NCBI GenBank assembly: GCA_017934845.1
Contig: JAGBIR010000040.1
Coordinates: 1-13,941, forward strand
DNA: 13,941 bases
Direction: 5' to 3'
From: Alistipes sp.
GTDB lineage: Bacteria > Bacteroidota > Bacteroidia > Bacteroidales > Rikenellaceae
The translations under genes and the position numbers were made by a program. Below the pieces are notes generated by a model. The model had not been told where the DNA came from, ran no database searches, and was given only the letters and a program-made list of their open reading frames with translations. Of the stretch, positions 5,576-13,941 are shown piece by piece (position 1 is the first letter of the stretch; every line of letters starts with the position of its first letter).

Positions 5576-7243
5576 ATGAAACGATTTTTTAGAATATTAA
5601 CACTTGCCACCATCTGTTGCACGAGCCTCTTTGTGAGCTCGTGCAGCAAGGAGGAGGTTGCAGGTGATCACACCCCCAAGTTCACCAAGGTTGAGATGAG
5701 CTTGGATACCCGCGCTACATCCGCTACAAGCGTAGAACAGGGCGACAAGATCACCGATGTCAACATCTGGGCATTCGAGGTAGCCGCTGACGGCACTGTT
5801 GCCGAGCAGCCTTCGGGATGGGGTAAGAGAGATTATAGTGGAGTATATCAGGAGACTCCCAGCGATGCTCCTGTGTATTTCGAGCTTCCCTTCTCGGCCG
5901 AGGCCAAGACCTATCGCTTCGTTGCTCTGGTGAATCAGTCTGCGTTTGGCAACATCTACAAGCCTGCCTCAACGACGGCACAGACTTTCACTTCGCAGAC
6001 CACATATAGCGAGCTTACGAAGGCTATTTTCAAGGCTAAGTCGGATATTATGGAGACCAATCCCACCTTAATTGACGTTATGCCCGTATCACACTGGCAG
6101 GACTTCGTGATTGGTAGTGGCCAAACGGGTTTCACTGCATCATCAAATGGCACTCCCGCATTGTTCGCAGGCAAGATGATCGTCTATCGCGCGTTGGCAA
6201 AGGCACAGCTTTCGGCAAAACTCAGCGACGAGAGTTCGAACAATGCTGCATTGAAGATCACCAGCGCAACAATTCACGTTGCGAAGGATGCCCTTGTGCC
6301 CAATCAGGGTTATGTCTTCTCTGGATTGGAGGAAATCAACGGCCAGACCACAGGCCCTATGGCCTTTGGCGACTATGCTGATGTTACCAAGTCGCAGATT
6401 AGAGAAGGAGGACTGCCTTTGCGAGGATTGAATAGTGATGTTATTACTAAAGGTTCAAACTCAACCTATACCACCATCGGTTCTACATTCCTTTTTGAGA
6501 ATCATCGTGGTATGACTTACAATGCAAACGTCAGCACCACCTCGCCCGAAGACTACGACGCTGGTACGTTCTATATGAAGATCGAGTACGAGTATGGTCA
6601 GGATGAGAATGGCAATATTGCAGCCAACGGCAAGCAGACAGGCATAAACTACGTTCCCCTGCCGCCAACGGTACGCAACGTCCTCCACAACGTAAATGCT
6701 ACTTTCACTGTTAATACTGACGGCAAGGTAACCCTTACTTACACGGTAGCTAATTGGGAGAATGGTGGCGAGCACTCGTTGAATTTCACCTACCCGACAT
6801 TCAGCGTTTCGGCAGTGAAAACCACGAATGGCCAGCCCGATTATAGCAAGCCGACGGCTTACTATGTTGGTGGTGGCAATGATGGTGCTTTTGCATTTAG
6901 AGTAGATTTGACAGCCCCCAGCGGCAAAGAGTGTACGGTAACATCAGAGGGTGGAAATTTTGAAATCGGAGTTTACAAGAATGGTACAGAGCTTATGTCT
7001 GAGGATAAGCTCACTGCTTCGAACACCGACCACTACATCATTAAGGTGTGGCCTACCGCGGCCTATGATGCAAACAACTCAAACACCACTAAGATTATGA
7101 TCACCCACCAAGCCTCTTGGACTGGTGCGAGCGAGAAGCTGTTGATCAATACTACCTCTGGAGGTACTCTTTGGCAGGATAGCGGCGGCGACCGCCAGGC
7201 GATTCTGATTACTCAGATTGCAGCACCCGGCGGTAGCAACTAA
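5576..7243 (+). CDS. Fimbrillin-family lipoprotein, accessory/tip subunit candidate (555 aa)
   Basis: The signal peptide ends in a lipobox (VSSC, lipid Cys23), followed by SLDTRATSA, with Arg46 as the likely processing site. Residues about 36-400 have the two-part fimbrillin layout: KITDVNIWAFEV, then a conserved centre (KMIVYRALAKAQLSAKL) and a closing strand VTLTYTVANWENGGEH near 385-400. Roughly 150 residues follow as an additional Ig-like beta-domain (YYVGGGNDGAFAFRVDL ... IIKVWPTAAYDAN ... ILITQIAAP), which stem subunits do not have. Such an extension argues against a repeating stem role and fits a tip or adaptor subunit comparable with FimC-E or Mfa3-5; one-to-one equivalence cannot be claimed. 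The first 16 bases of the gene match those of the 9715 gene exactly. It lies 12 bases after the anchor gene. Confidence 0.8.
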   Translation: MKRFFRILTLATICCTSLFVSSCSKEEVAGDHTPKFTKVEMSLDTRATSATSVEQGDKITDVNIWAFEVAADGTVAEQPSGWGKRDYSGVYQETPSDAPVYFELPFSAEAKTYRFVALVNQSAFGNIYKPASTTAQTFTSQTTYSELTKAIFKAKSDIMETNPTLIDVMPVSHWQDFVIGSGQTGFTASSNGTPALFAGKMIVYRALAKAQLSAKLSDESSNNAALKITSATIHVAKDALVPNQGYVFSGLEEINGQTTGPMAFGDYADVTKSQIREGGLPLRGLNSDVITKGSNSTYTTIGSTFLFENHRGMTYNANVSTTSPEDYDAGTFYMKIEYEYGQDENGNIAANGKQTGINYVPLPPTVRNVLHNVNATFTVNTDGKVTLTYTVANWENGGEHSLNFTYPTFSVSAVKTTNGQPDYSKPTAYYVGGGNDGAFAFRVDLTAPSGKECTVTSEGGNFEIGVYKNGTELMSEDKLTASNTDHYIIKVWPTAAYDANNSNTTKIMITHQASWTGASEKLLINTTSGGTLWQDSGGDRQAILITQIAAPGGSN

Positions 7244-7254
7244 GCAGGAATAGT

Positions 7255-7264
7255 GGACTAAAAA
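7255..7264 (+). promoter_or_regulatory. Shared leader element GGACTAAAAA (copy 1)
   Basis: GGACTAAAAA begins exactly 21 bases before the ATG at 7276. The same ten bases begin exactly 21 bases before the ATG at 9715. No such element precedes the other genes. It may be a translation leader element or a remnant of gene duplication. Confidence 0.4.
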
Positions 7265-7275
7265 ACTAAACGCGT

Positions 7276-9675
7276 ATGAAAAAATACATATCATATATGG
7301 CCTTTTGCCTGCTGGCCCTGCTGACAGCGTGCAACACAGCCGACCTTGTCGATCTTCCATCGCAGGGCGACGGTCGCATCACGCTCAGCTTCACCACGCA
7401 AGGCGATGAGACGCGAGCTGTGGATGTTAGCAGCGTCGGCGCCGAGGCCAAAGTTACGCATATCGATCTCTTTATCGTGAAGAGTGATGGCACCCAGACC
7501 GTCAAGCACGAGCGCTTAACAGCCCCCGCTCAGGGCGCTACGGTTACGCTGACGAGCATCACCAAAAAGGATTTGCAGTCGGGAACGACCACAATCTACG
7601 GTGTTGCCAACAGTACCCAGTCGGCTGATGCGATGGCTGCTCTTACAACAAATTTCAAGCTTGATGACTTGCAGGAGCAGATCGAGCGGACCGATCACAT
7701 TCACCTTACGGGAGCAAAAGTTGAAGGCGTACCTATTGAGGGCGTACCCGAGGCATTCCTTATGTGGGGACAGGCGGAGTATAACGGCAATGCCGACATC
7801 ACCGTCGCCCAAGATGCTACCGGCGATGTAGATCTCCACATCAAGTTGGTGCGCGCTGCCGCAAAGGTTACGATTAACTTTAATCGCGAGACATCGAACG
7901 ATTCCCAACTTCACGGTTTCGGTCTGCCTTCGGCGTACGATGCAACCAGCAAGAAGATTACAGACCTAAACACTATCACCTACACAAAGGCTGGTAGCTA
8001 CTACTTGCGCAATATGCCTTACAAGTCGTATTTCGCGGAGTCGTTCTTTGTTGATAACTCTGACAAGGATAACTACCTTCGCAAGACCAACGAGATCGAT
8101 TACGGTTACTACAAGTGGACTGACAAATCCACCGTTACCGTAACGGCCTATGTTTACTCTTATGAGTGGGCAGTATCAAATTCGAGTTTCGAGAATGAGC
8201 CTACGATGATTGTCAACCTGCCCGCAGTGCAGATTGATAATGCAGCAAACAAAGAAGGCACCTACCTCGACAACAACTACTATGAGATTCCGTTGCGAAT
8301 GCCCAAAAGCGCCGATCCTAAATACGACCGCACTGATGGCTCTAACAACTACCTTCAGCTCAAGCGCAACCACCACTATGTAATCAACGCCACGGTGAAC
8401 GCTCCGGGCTCGAAGAGCAAGTTTGAGCCTATGGAGATCAAGAATATCCACTATGCGGAGTATGATTGGACTACCACTACGGTTAATATCGGTGGCGACG
8501 GCGGTGCTGAGTACCTCTCGCTGAACACCAACGATTTTGAGATGTATAAGACCGAAAAGGGCGACGGCAGTCAAACCGATAACACGACGTTGCGTTTCTA
8601 CTCTTCATCTCCCATTAGTAGTGTTACTCTGACCGAGGCTTACTACATCAACAAGTTCGGAAATAAGATTACCGTAAATAGTGGTATTTCAGCCGAGGCT
8701 ACCGACGACACTGCATTGGTAGGAAATATCGCTGTTACGTCGGGTGGCGACCTTAAGAACACCATCCGATATATGACATTCAAGGTAGTGAATGAGGATG
8801 GCGTAGAGCAGACATTCACCGTAAGACATTTCCCGTTGGTTTACATCACTAACCAGCAGGGTTACTACTCTTACCGTTCGGATTTCTACAATAGCAATGG
8901 TAATAATGTAGGCCGTCCTACAACGTACGAGTTTAAGGGTGATAATATCTATCAAATCTGCTACGTTGATGGAAACTATTACTTTACCACAACTAGGCAA
9001 AGAGGAGCTTTCTGGCGCTCAAAAGTTGCAGTTCCTATTACAGAAGGTGACAACAAAGGCCAATCATATTATTACTACTACTCTTGGGATGGTAACGATG
9101 TTGAAATGAGCAATAATAGTATACAGAACACCCGAATGTACCACGTTCGTCTGACCACTACCTCAGGTGATTATACTCTTGGCTCTCCACGCATTGCCGA
9201 CGACGGTATTACAGCAAACGGAGTGGATAATGCAAAGTTGGTTTCGCCCTCGTTTATGATTGCATCTCGACTCGGAGCCGTTACATCAACCAACATCAAT
9301 TGGAAAAATAATAGTTACAATTACAATAATAGTTACAATTACGATGAGTATCGTGAAGTATATGGCGAGCACTGCAAGCAATATGTCGAGACCTACAAGC
9401 GTACCAAGGCCAACGGAGAGACCGAGGTTGTTCATCTCGACGATTGGCGTTTGCCCACCGAGGCCGAGCTGAAGATTATTATGGAGATTCAGGGTACAAG
9501 TGGTCAAAATGCCGATGCTGTTGACTACCTGCTCAACTCTGGCTACTACTTCAGCGCAAGCGGACGAGTTTTAAATTCTAAGATGGATAGCCAATTCCAA
9601 AGTAGCACTGCCGTCCGTTGCGTCCGCGATGCCTACGATGACAAGACTCCTCAGACTATCATCCGCTCGGAGTAA
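7276..9675 (+). CDS. Fimbrillin-family lipoprotein with C-terminal FISUMP/lectin-like domain, tip adhesin candidate (799 aa)
   Basis: The signal peptide ends in LLTAC (lipid Cys19), followed by QGDETRAVDVSS, with Arg47 as the likely processing site. Residues about 35-405 look like a fimbrillin (THIDLFIVKSDGTQ, then KLVRAAAKVTINFNRE, then RNHHYVINATV). A beta-rich linker domain follows (about 410-520, ending VRHFPLVYITNQQGYYSYR). The last part (about 590-790) has SPSFMIASRLGAV, an EHCKQYVETY segment, DDWRLPTEAEL (722-732) and the closing VRCVRD (780-785). That WRLPTxxEL ... RCVRD pattern marks the FISUMP / DUF1566-like group, which resembles C-type-lectin folds. The domain order suggests a fimbrial tip protein presenting a ligand-binding domain. 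The ligand is unknown. There is a 6-residue tandem repeat at 678-689. Confidence 0.82.
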   Translation: MKKYISYMAFCLLALLTACNTADLVDLPSQGDGRITLSFTTQGDETRAVDVSSVGAEAKVTHIDLFIVKSDGTQTVKHERLTAPAQGATVTLTSITKKDLQSGTTTIYGVANSTQSADAMAALTTNFKLDDLQEQIERTDHIHLTGAKVEGVPIEGVPEAFLMWGQAEYNGNADITVAQDATGDVDLHIKLVRAAAKVTINFNRETSNDSQLHGFGLPSAYDATSKKITDLNTITYTKAGSYYLRNMPYKSYFAESFFVDNSDKDNYLRKTNEIDYGYYKWTDKSTVTVTAYVYSYEWAVSNSSFENEPTMIVNLPAVQIDNAANKEGTYLDNNYYEIPLRMPKSADPKYDRTDGSNNYLQLKRNHHYVINATVNAPGSKSKFEPMEIKNIHYAEYDWTTTTVNIGGDGGAEYLSLNTNDFEMYKTEKGDGSQTDNTTLRFYSSSPISSVTLTEAYYINKFGNKITVNSGISAEATDDTALVGNIAVTSGGDLKNTIRYMTFKVVNEDGVEQTFTVRHFPLVYITNQQGYYSYRSDFYNSNGNNVGRPTTYEFKGDNIYQICYVDGNYYFTTTRQRGAFWRSKVAVPITEGDNKGQSYYYYYSWDGNDVEMSNNSIQNTRMYHVRLTTTSGDYTLGSPRIADDGITANGVDNAKLVSPSFMIASRLGAVTSTNINWKNNSYNYNNSYNYDEYREVYGEHCKQYVETYKRTKANGETEVVHLDDWRLPTEAELKIIMEIQGTSGQNADAVDYLLNSGYYFSASGRVLNSKMDSQFQSSTAVRCVRDAYDDKTPQTIIRSE
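9307..9342 (+). repeat. Perfect 18-bp tandem duplication inside the lectin-like protein
   Basis: AATAATAGTTACAATTAC occurs twice head to tail (9307-9324, 9325-9342) without mismatch, giving Asn-Asn-Ser-Tyr-Asn-Tyr twice (residues 678-689). The unit is in frame, so copy-number change would lengthen a loop next to the predicted binding domain without breaking the gene. It is much more AT-rich than the surrounding sequence. Confidence 0.93.
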
Positions 9676-9693
9676 CAAATTAATTGAGTTTAC

Positions 9694-9703
9694 GGACTAA
9701 AAA
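9694..9703 (+). promoter_or_regulatory. Shared leader element GGACTAAAAA (copy 2)
   Basis: This is the second copy of the element, again 21 bases before a start codon (9715). The bases after it differ between the two genes (ACTAAACGCGT against CGCAAACTGAT), so the match is confined to this block. Confidence 0.4.
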
Positions 9704-9714
9704 CGCAAACTGAT

Positions 9715-12700
9715 ATGAAACGATTTTTTAATATAATCTGGGCCCTTGCGGCTGTGGCGGCTATGCTGACCGCCTGCCACAAAGACGACGTCGTGGCCAC
9801 CCAGCCCGACGCCCCCGAGGGATATATGGCCATAAGCGTGCCCATTACGATGCCCGATATGAGCGTGGTTGAGACCCGCGGAGTCGATCCCGACGGTCTT
9901 AACATCCACCGCATTGCGCTCTTCTGCTTCGACCAGTTCGGTATGTTCATCTCGCACGTCAATGACGTGAAGCTGAGCACCAATACCGACACTACGGGAG
10001 AGATCCTCGAGGCTCTGATTCCCGACGCTACGCGCCGCATCCACTTCGTGGCCAACCAGAACACCTCAACCTTCGACGACAGCACCAATAAGGGCAAGAG
10101 CGAACTGGAGATAATGACCACTCTGGAGGGCTCGTCAGGTATGATGATCTACTGGGGCCGCTATGCCACAGAAGCCAGCACCGCTGCCGAGTTCAAGGAG
10201 AGATTGCTCGCGGCTCACGGCTCAGCCAACAACCCCATCCGCCTGCTGCGCAATCAGGCAAAGGTATCGGTGAAAGACAACGCTAATTTTGGAGTTGCCG
10301 GTTTTGCCGTTGTCAATACCAACACATTCGGCACAGTTGCTCCTCGCCACCCCGAGAAGGACTTTGACTTCAAGGTAATGGATGGCAACAATTTCCACCA
10401 AGATTGGATTGGCGAGGACTTCGTTACCCTTCCTCAAAACAAAGCCAAGCTCACCCCTCCGGCCGATGTGGACAACGCCCCCGAGACTTACGTTTTCGAG
10501 ACCAAGAACACCGCTGCCGACCCCGTTAGCGTGATTATCAAGGGCGACGACGGCGAGTACTATCGCGCGATGTTGATCCTCGACGATGAGTACAAGATGG
10601 TGCGTCGTAACCACCACTACATCATCAACATCACCGGCCCGCTCTCGTACGGCAGTGCCTCATTTGCCGAGGCTCTGGAGGCTCCCGCGACCAACAACGT
10701 TTGGCTCTCGATCGACGACGAGGTGAACGAGGTGCGCAACGCCGATTACATCCTTGGCGTCGATCAGACCGAGGTTGTGATTTTGGCCGAGCCCGATGGA
10801 AATGGCTACAACTACTTCCAACTCGACGAGAATGGCAAGCGTACTGCTATCCTGAGCAACGGCATCATCGAGCTGGGTTATACCTTCTCAGACGAAAACG
10901 GCAATGCGGTTGCTGATGGTCCCGAAGTAAATTGGGAAGATGGCAATACAGTCGCAACCGACTGGTTGGATAACCAATACAACGCAAGCAGCACAAAACA
11001 TTATATCGGTATTAAGCTTAACTCTATTGATACAAGCGACGCTGTCCAGAAAGCCGAGGGAACGATCCTTATCAAGAAGGGTCTGTTGCAGCGCAAGATC
11101 AAGGTTATCGTGCTCAAGCAGCAGTCGTTCGTGCCGATGTGGGTTACCACGCAGATGTACGGTGGCGATACCACACCCAATTCGATGGACAATGAGTTTG
11201 TCGGTAGCAACGTAACCATTATGTTCACCGTTCCCGAGGAGTGTCCCGACGAGATGTTGCCTTTCGAGGTGTACGTTTCGGTTGATCACCTCGACGTGCG
11301 TTCGGCCGCAGGTCAGCCCCTGCCCGTTATCCGCAAGGACGATCCCCGCTATGGCGAGGATGTGAAGAAGCATCCCAATGCGGCGGCTAACTCAGCCGAG
11401 GCTAACGAGGTTATCGGCTATAAGTATGTTTATACCGTAACCCAGAAGGGCGACCAGCGCATCTACTTCAAGAACATCTTGGATCAGACAGGTAATAACC
11501 CCACAAGCCACAATCACTCGGAGTACGTTACCGTCGAGTCGCCATACTTCGCAACATTGAGTAAGCCTTACGTATTTGCAGCAAACAATCACACTAAGGC
11601 AATTACCATTACCAACCTTCAGCGTTACAACGCACTCAATGGCGTCAGCTCAACCGAGACCGAGTATGTATATTATATGCTCGTTCCTCAGAAGAAGGGT
11701 GCCGAGGTATTGGTGGACGTGCAGTTGATTGATATGGCCAATAATGCTAATACCCCTATCCACGCTAATGTATATGATGATAATACAAGCGATGATACAT
11801 TCGACGAGTTCTTGTTATACACCGAGCATCTCGAGCACGACAACCATACTAATAGTGCAGAATGTGTAGCAGAGATGAAGGAGGTTACTTCATTAAATAA
11901 CTACAATACCTCTACAAAAACCTACGGTTTGCGTTTCACTAAGGATTGGGATAATAGTGCAACTAATGATGCAGATAAGGACTATAAGGTAAGAATGCAT
12001 ACCACCAAGGCCAAGAGCGCCGAGGTTGTGCGTTTAGCATCTAATCAGACTGGTTCTCCCTCTGCATTTTCTACGGGAAATTACACTGGCTACACCTACC
12101 GTTCACGAATCTTCGAGTTGGCGAACTATCGTCCGTTCCGATTCGCTGCGCAGGTAGCAGGTGAAGGTTCATTCGTCGATCACGATGCTTCGGAGGAGAA
12201 TGTTGATGCGCCCACCACTGCAACGTGGGCATACGGCGAGAACACAAAGGTGGAGGTTGCATTCGACATCACCTCGTTCACCGCAAACGATGGCTCATCG
12301 GTTGATCCCTTCGGCCGCTCGTTCAAGGTATATATCGATGCTCCGATGCTGGATTGGGATACTGACCATAGTGTTTACCAAACTCTTCAAAACGCAAATA
12401 AGATTGGCACCGAGAGCGATGGCAGATTCTACTATATTGTAGATGCTAATCGCGACACAGAAAAAAGCTTCTGGAGCGGATTTGAGACAATGCATAAATC
12501 TAACAAGATTGCTGGCGAGCGCAAGGTATTGCCCTTCAAGGCAAAGGAGATCGTATCAACGGGTAAGATCACCATCTCGGCCGACCCCGAGGAGGTTACT
12601 TACGACGAGAAGGTATTCAATATCTCTAATAAGCCTATTGAGGGTAAAATTACCTACGGCGGACAAGATGTCCCCGCTGGATCATTCGTTTCGTTCGCGC

Positions 12701-12918
12701 TGATCAGCAACAACAGCCGTATCGGTTCGATGACGATCACATCAGCAGGATCATACGAGTTGCGCCTGCGCCCCGAGTATGAGTTTGATTGGGCAACAAA
12801 TGGCACAGAGGACACAATTACTATTGACTATCAGATAGGCAATGAAACTTACTCTGCGACTATTAAAGACCTCGCTACACTGTCAACAACTAAGGATATT
12901 GCTCTTGTAAAGCAATAA
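9715..12918 (+). CDS. Large fimbrillin-family lipoprotein, DUF4906-like, terminal fimbrial subunit candidate (1067 aa)
   Basis: The signal peptide ends in a lipobox (MLTAC, lipid Cys21). SVVETRGVDPDG follows, with Arg55 as the likely processing site. The N-terminal third is fimbrillin-like (NIHRIALFCFDQFGMFISHV; LRNQAKVSVKDNANFGVAGF; RRNHHYIINITGPL near 298). After residue 350 come beta-rich segments, one with a DQTEVVILAEPDGNGYNYF start and a KIKVIVLKQQSF end (about 345-470). The remaining roughly 600 residues are beta-rich and I do not recognise a named domain with certainty; the whole resembles the DUF4906 proteins found last in Bacteroidales fimbrial operons. No vWA metal-site motif (as in Mfa5) is evident. 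The stretch near 11730-12010 is locally AT-rich, as in the fimbrillin gene. It is the last gene before the terminator, a position held by tip proteins in related loci. Confidence 0.8.
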   Translation: MKRFFNIIWALAAVAAMLTACHKDDVVATQPDAPEGYMAISVPITMPDMSVVETRGVDPDGLNIHRIALFCFDQFGMFISHVNDVKLSTNTDTTGEILEALIPDATRRIHFVANQNTSTFDDSTNKGKSELEIMTTLEGSSGMMIYWGRYATEASTAAEFKERLLAAHGSANNPIRLLRNQAKVSVKDNANFGVAGFAVVNTNTFGTVAPRHPEKDFDFKVMDGNNFHQDWIGEDFVTLPQNKAKLTPPADVDNAPETYVFETKNTAADPVSVIIKGDDGEYYRAMLILDDEYKMVRRNHHYIINITGPLSYGSASFAEALEAPATNNVWLSIDDEVNEVRNADYILGVDQTEVVILAEPDGNGYNYFQLDENGKRTAILSNGIIELGYTFSDENGNAVADGPEVNWEDGNTVATDWLDNQYNASSTKHYIGIKLNSIDTSDAVQKAEGTILIKKGLLQRKIKVIVLKQQSFVPMWVTTQMYGGDTTPNSMDNEFVGSNVTIMFTVPEECPDEMLPFEVYVSVDHLDVRSAAGQPLPVIRKDDPRYGEDVKKHPNAAANSAEANEVIGYKYVYTVTQKGDQRIYFKNILDQTGNNPTSHNHSEYVTVESPYFATLSKPYVFAANNHTKAITITNLQRYNALNGVSSTETEYVYYMLVPQKKGAEVLVDVQLIDMANNANTPIHANVYDDNTSDDTFDEFLLYTEHLEHDNHTNSAECVAEMKEVTSLNNYNTSTKTYGLRFTKDWDNSATNDADKDYKVRMHTTKAKSAEVVRLASNQTGSPSAFSTGNYTGYTYRSRIFELANYRPFRFAAQVAGEGSFVDHDASEENVDAPTTATWAYGENTKVEVAFDITSFTANDGSSVDPFGRSFKVYIDAPMLDWDTDHSVYQTLQNANKIGTESDGRFYYIVDANRDTEKSFWSGFETMHKSNKIAGERKVLPFKAKEIVSTGKITISADPEEVTYDEKVFNISNKPIEGKITYGGQDVPAGSFVSFALISNNSRIGSMTITSAGSYELRLRPEYEFDWATNGTEDTITIDYQIGNETYSATIKDLATLSTTKDIALVKQ

Positions 12919-12935
12919 AACAAACCTCGCATAAC

Positions 12936-12966
12936 AAAAAAGCCTCGCTCAACGCGAGGCTTTTTT
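12936..12966. terminator. Bidirectional terminator between the fimbrial operon and the symporter gene
   Basis: GCCTCGC (12942-12948) and GCGAGGC (12954-12960) form a perfect 7-bp stem with a TCAAC loop. It is flanked by six A on the left and six T on the right, so it works on both strands. It lies between the operon stop at 12918 and the convergent gene ending at 12982. Confidence 0.93.
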
Positions 12967-12981
12967 GTATCTCTTCCACCA

Positions 12982-13941
12982 CTATTTATTCCTATCAATC
13001 ATCAGCGCCACAGATACGTCGCCCGTGACATTTACCGATGTGCGGAGCATATCGAGCGGGCGGTCGATGCCGATGATCAGCGCCATACTCTCGGCGGGGA
13101 TTCCGACCGAGGTGAGCACCATCGCCAGAATCACATAGCTTCCGCCCGGGATGGCGGGCGTGCCGATACTCGAAAGCGTGGTCATAACCACAATCGTGAG
13201 CAGCTGCGACAGCGTAAGGTCGATGCCGAGCGCCTGCGCAATAAAGAGCGTAGCAACGGTCTGATAACACGACGTGCCATCCATATTTATCGTACAGCCG
13301 ATGGGCAGCACAAACGATGCTGTCTCGCGCGATACGCCCAGCCGCTCCTGTGCCGTTGTGTAGGTCATCGGCAGCGTTGCAGCACTACTGCTGGTCGTAA
13401 AAGCGAATAGTTGCAAAGGATATACACGACGGATAAAATCGAAGTACCCCACCCTGCCGAACAACACAGCCAACGTAGGATAGAAGACAAAGAGCAGGAA
13501 GCATAGCGCCACAACCACATTCACCGCATAGACTCCCAGCGCCGCAAAGACCGACCCATCGCCATTGAAATCGACGACAAGTCCCGCCATCAGCGCCGCA
13601 ACACCCACAGGCGCGCAGGCGATAACGTAGCCCACGAGTTTCATCACAACCTCGTTCAGCGAATCGAAGAGCGTGATAATCGGGGCCTTCTTCTGCTGTG
13701 GAACAGCCAGCACAGCCACACCAAAGAGCAGCGCGAAGAATATGATTTGCAACATCTTGCCGTTGTCGGTCAGCGCCGCAAAGATATTCGACGGCACTAC
13801 ATCGTCCAGAAAACGCAACGGGCCGCCATCCTCCGCCGTGGATTGTTTTAGCTGTATCGTGCTGGTCGCATCGGCGTACTTCTGCCCCATCTCGGCCACC
13901 ACATCGTCGCCGATAACATCGCCCGGGCGCATCAACATAGC
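12982..13941 (-). CDS. Dicarboxylate/amino-acid:cation symporter, DAACS (SDF) family (5' end missing)
   Basis: The minus-strand frame is open to the right edge. An ATG at 13938 is not the real start, since family members have about 100 more residues and the first visible part (LMRPGD) matches the third transmembrane helix region. Family signatures: the serine-rich hairpin TSSSAATLPMT (near 13370-13405), NMDGT (13273-13287) in TM7, SIGTPAIPGG in hairpin 2, and NVTGD (13018-13032) in TM8. NMDGT and the Asp/Asn of TM8 form the sodium and substrate sites in GltPh. The protein sits in the inner membrane and imports C4-dicarboxylates or acidic amino acids with Na+ or H+; which substrate cannot be told here. 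Convergent with the fimbrial operon and probably unrelated in function. Confidence 0.93.
   Translation of the reverse strand, partial: AMLMRPGDVIGDDVVAEMGQKYADATSTIQLKQSTAEDGGPLRFLDDVVPSNIFAALTDNGKMLQIIFFALLFGVAVLAVPQQKKAPIITLFDSLNEVVMKLVGYVIACAPVGVAALMAGLVVDFNGDGSVFAALGVYAVNVVVALCFLLFVFYPTLAVLFGRVGYFDFIRRVYPLQLFAFTTSSSAATLPMTYTTAQERLGVSRETASFVLPIGCTINMDGTSCYQTVATLFIAQALGIDLTLSQLLTIVVMTTLSSIGTPAIPGGSYVILAMVLTSVGIPAESMALIIGIDRPLDMLRTSVNVTGDVSVALMIDRNK

Noticed and set aside
10888..11373. Minus-strand open frame of 161 codons
   Set aside because: Antisense shadow of the 1067-residue gene; no recognisable domain.
1..13941. tRNA, rRNA, insertion sequence, integrase or prophage genes
   Set aside because: I saw no transposase or recombinase motifs, terminal inverted repeats with target duplications, or tRNA-like cloverleaf sequence in the window.

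Overview
The window looks like a chromosomal piece from a Bacteroidales bacterium. Evidence for this: a FimA/Mfa-type (type V) fimbrial locus with DUF3575 and DUF3868/OmpA-like partners, a Bacteroidetes-type promoter (TTG, 20 bp, TAnnTTTG), starts preceded by A-rich sequence rather than Shine-Dalgarno sites, and lipoprotein signals throughout. Codon use (GAG, AAG, GAC, moderate GC) and GC-alternating intergenic repeats would suit an Alistipes-like Rikenellaceae member, but the genus is inference.

Layout. Bases 1-510 hold the 3' end of an RlmI/RlmK-like rRNA methyltransferase, closed by a hairpin terminator. Bases 511-935 are non-coding. They carry a GC-alternating palindromic cluster (599-663), a 16-bp palindrome (702-717), an 11-base poly-C tract (776-786) and one good promoter (TTG at 855-857, TATATTTG at 878-885). 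Seven same-strand genes follow from 936 to 12918 with gaps of 12-143 bases and no terminator with a T-tract until 12936-12966, so they read as one operon: DUF3575 beta-barrel-like protein; DUF3868/OmpA-like/TPR protein; FimA-like major fimbrillin; FimB/Mfa2-like anchor with a long Pro-Asp spacer; and three larger fimbrillin-family lipoproteins of 555, 799 and 1067 residues, probably accessory or tip subunits. The 799-residue protein ends in a FISUMP/C-type-lectin-like domain. A bidirectional terminator separates the operon from a convergent, incomplete dicarboxylate/amino-acid:cation symporter (12982-13941, minus strand).

How the genes should work together (inference from the Porphyromonas gingivalis FimA and Mfa1 fimbriae): subunits are exported as lipoproteins, the stem and tip subunits are cut after an Arg some 23-34 residues past the lipidated Cys, and they polymerise by strand exchange, while the FimB/Mfa2-like protein stays lipidated and anchors the fibre. 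In this locus the four predicted polymerising subunits each carry Thr-Arg-(Ala/Gly) in that position and the anchor does not. The two upstream genes probably support the structure at the outer membrane/peptidoglycan.

Most worth a second look: the roughly 63-residue (Pro-Asp/Glu) spacer placed just before the last beta-strand of the anchor; a strong 13-bp hairpin without a T-tract after the major subunit gene; the poly-C tract and paired TTAGNCTAA sites around the single promoter; the GC-alternating palindrome cluster; and the lectin-like candidate tip protein with an 18-bp in-frame tandem repeat.
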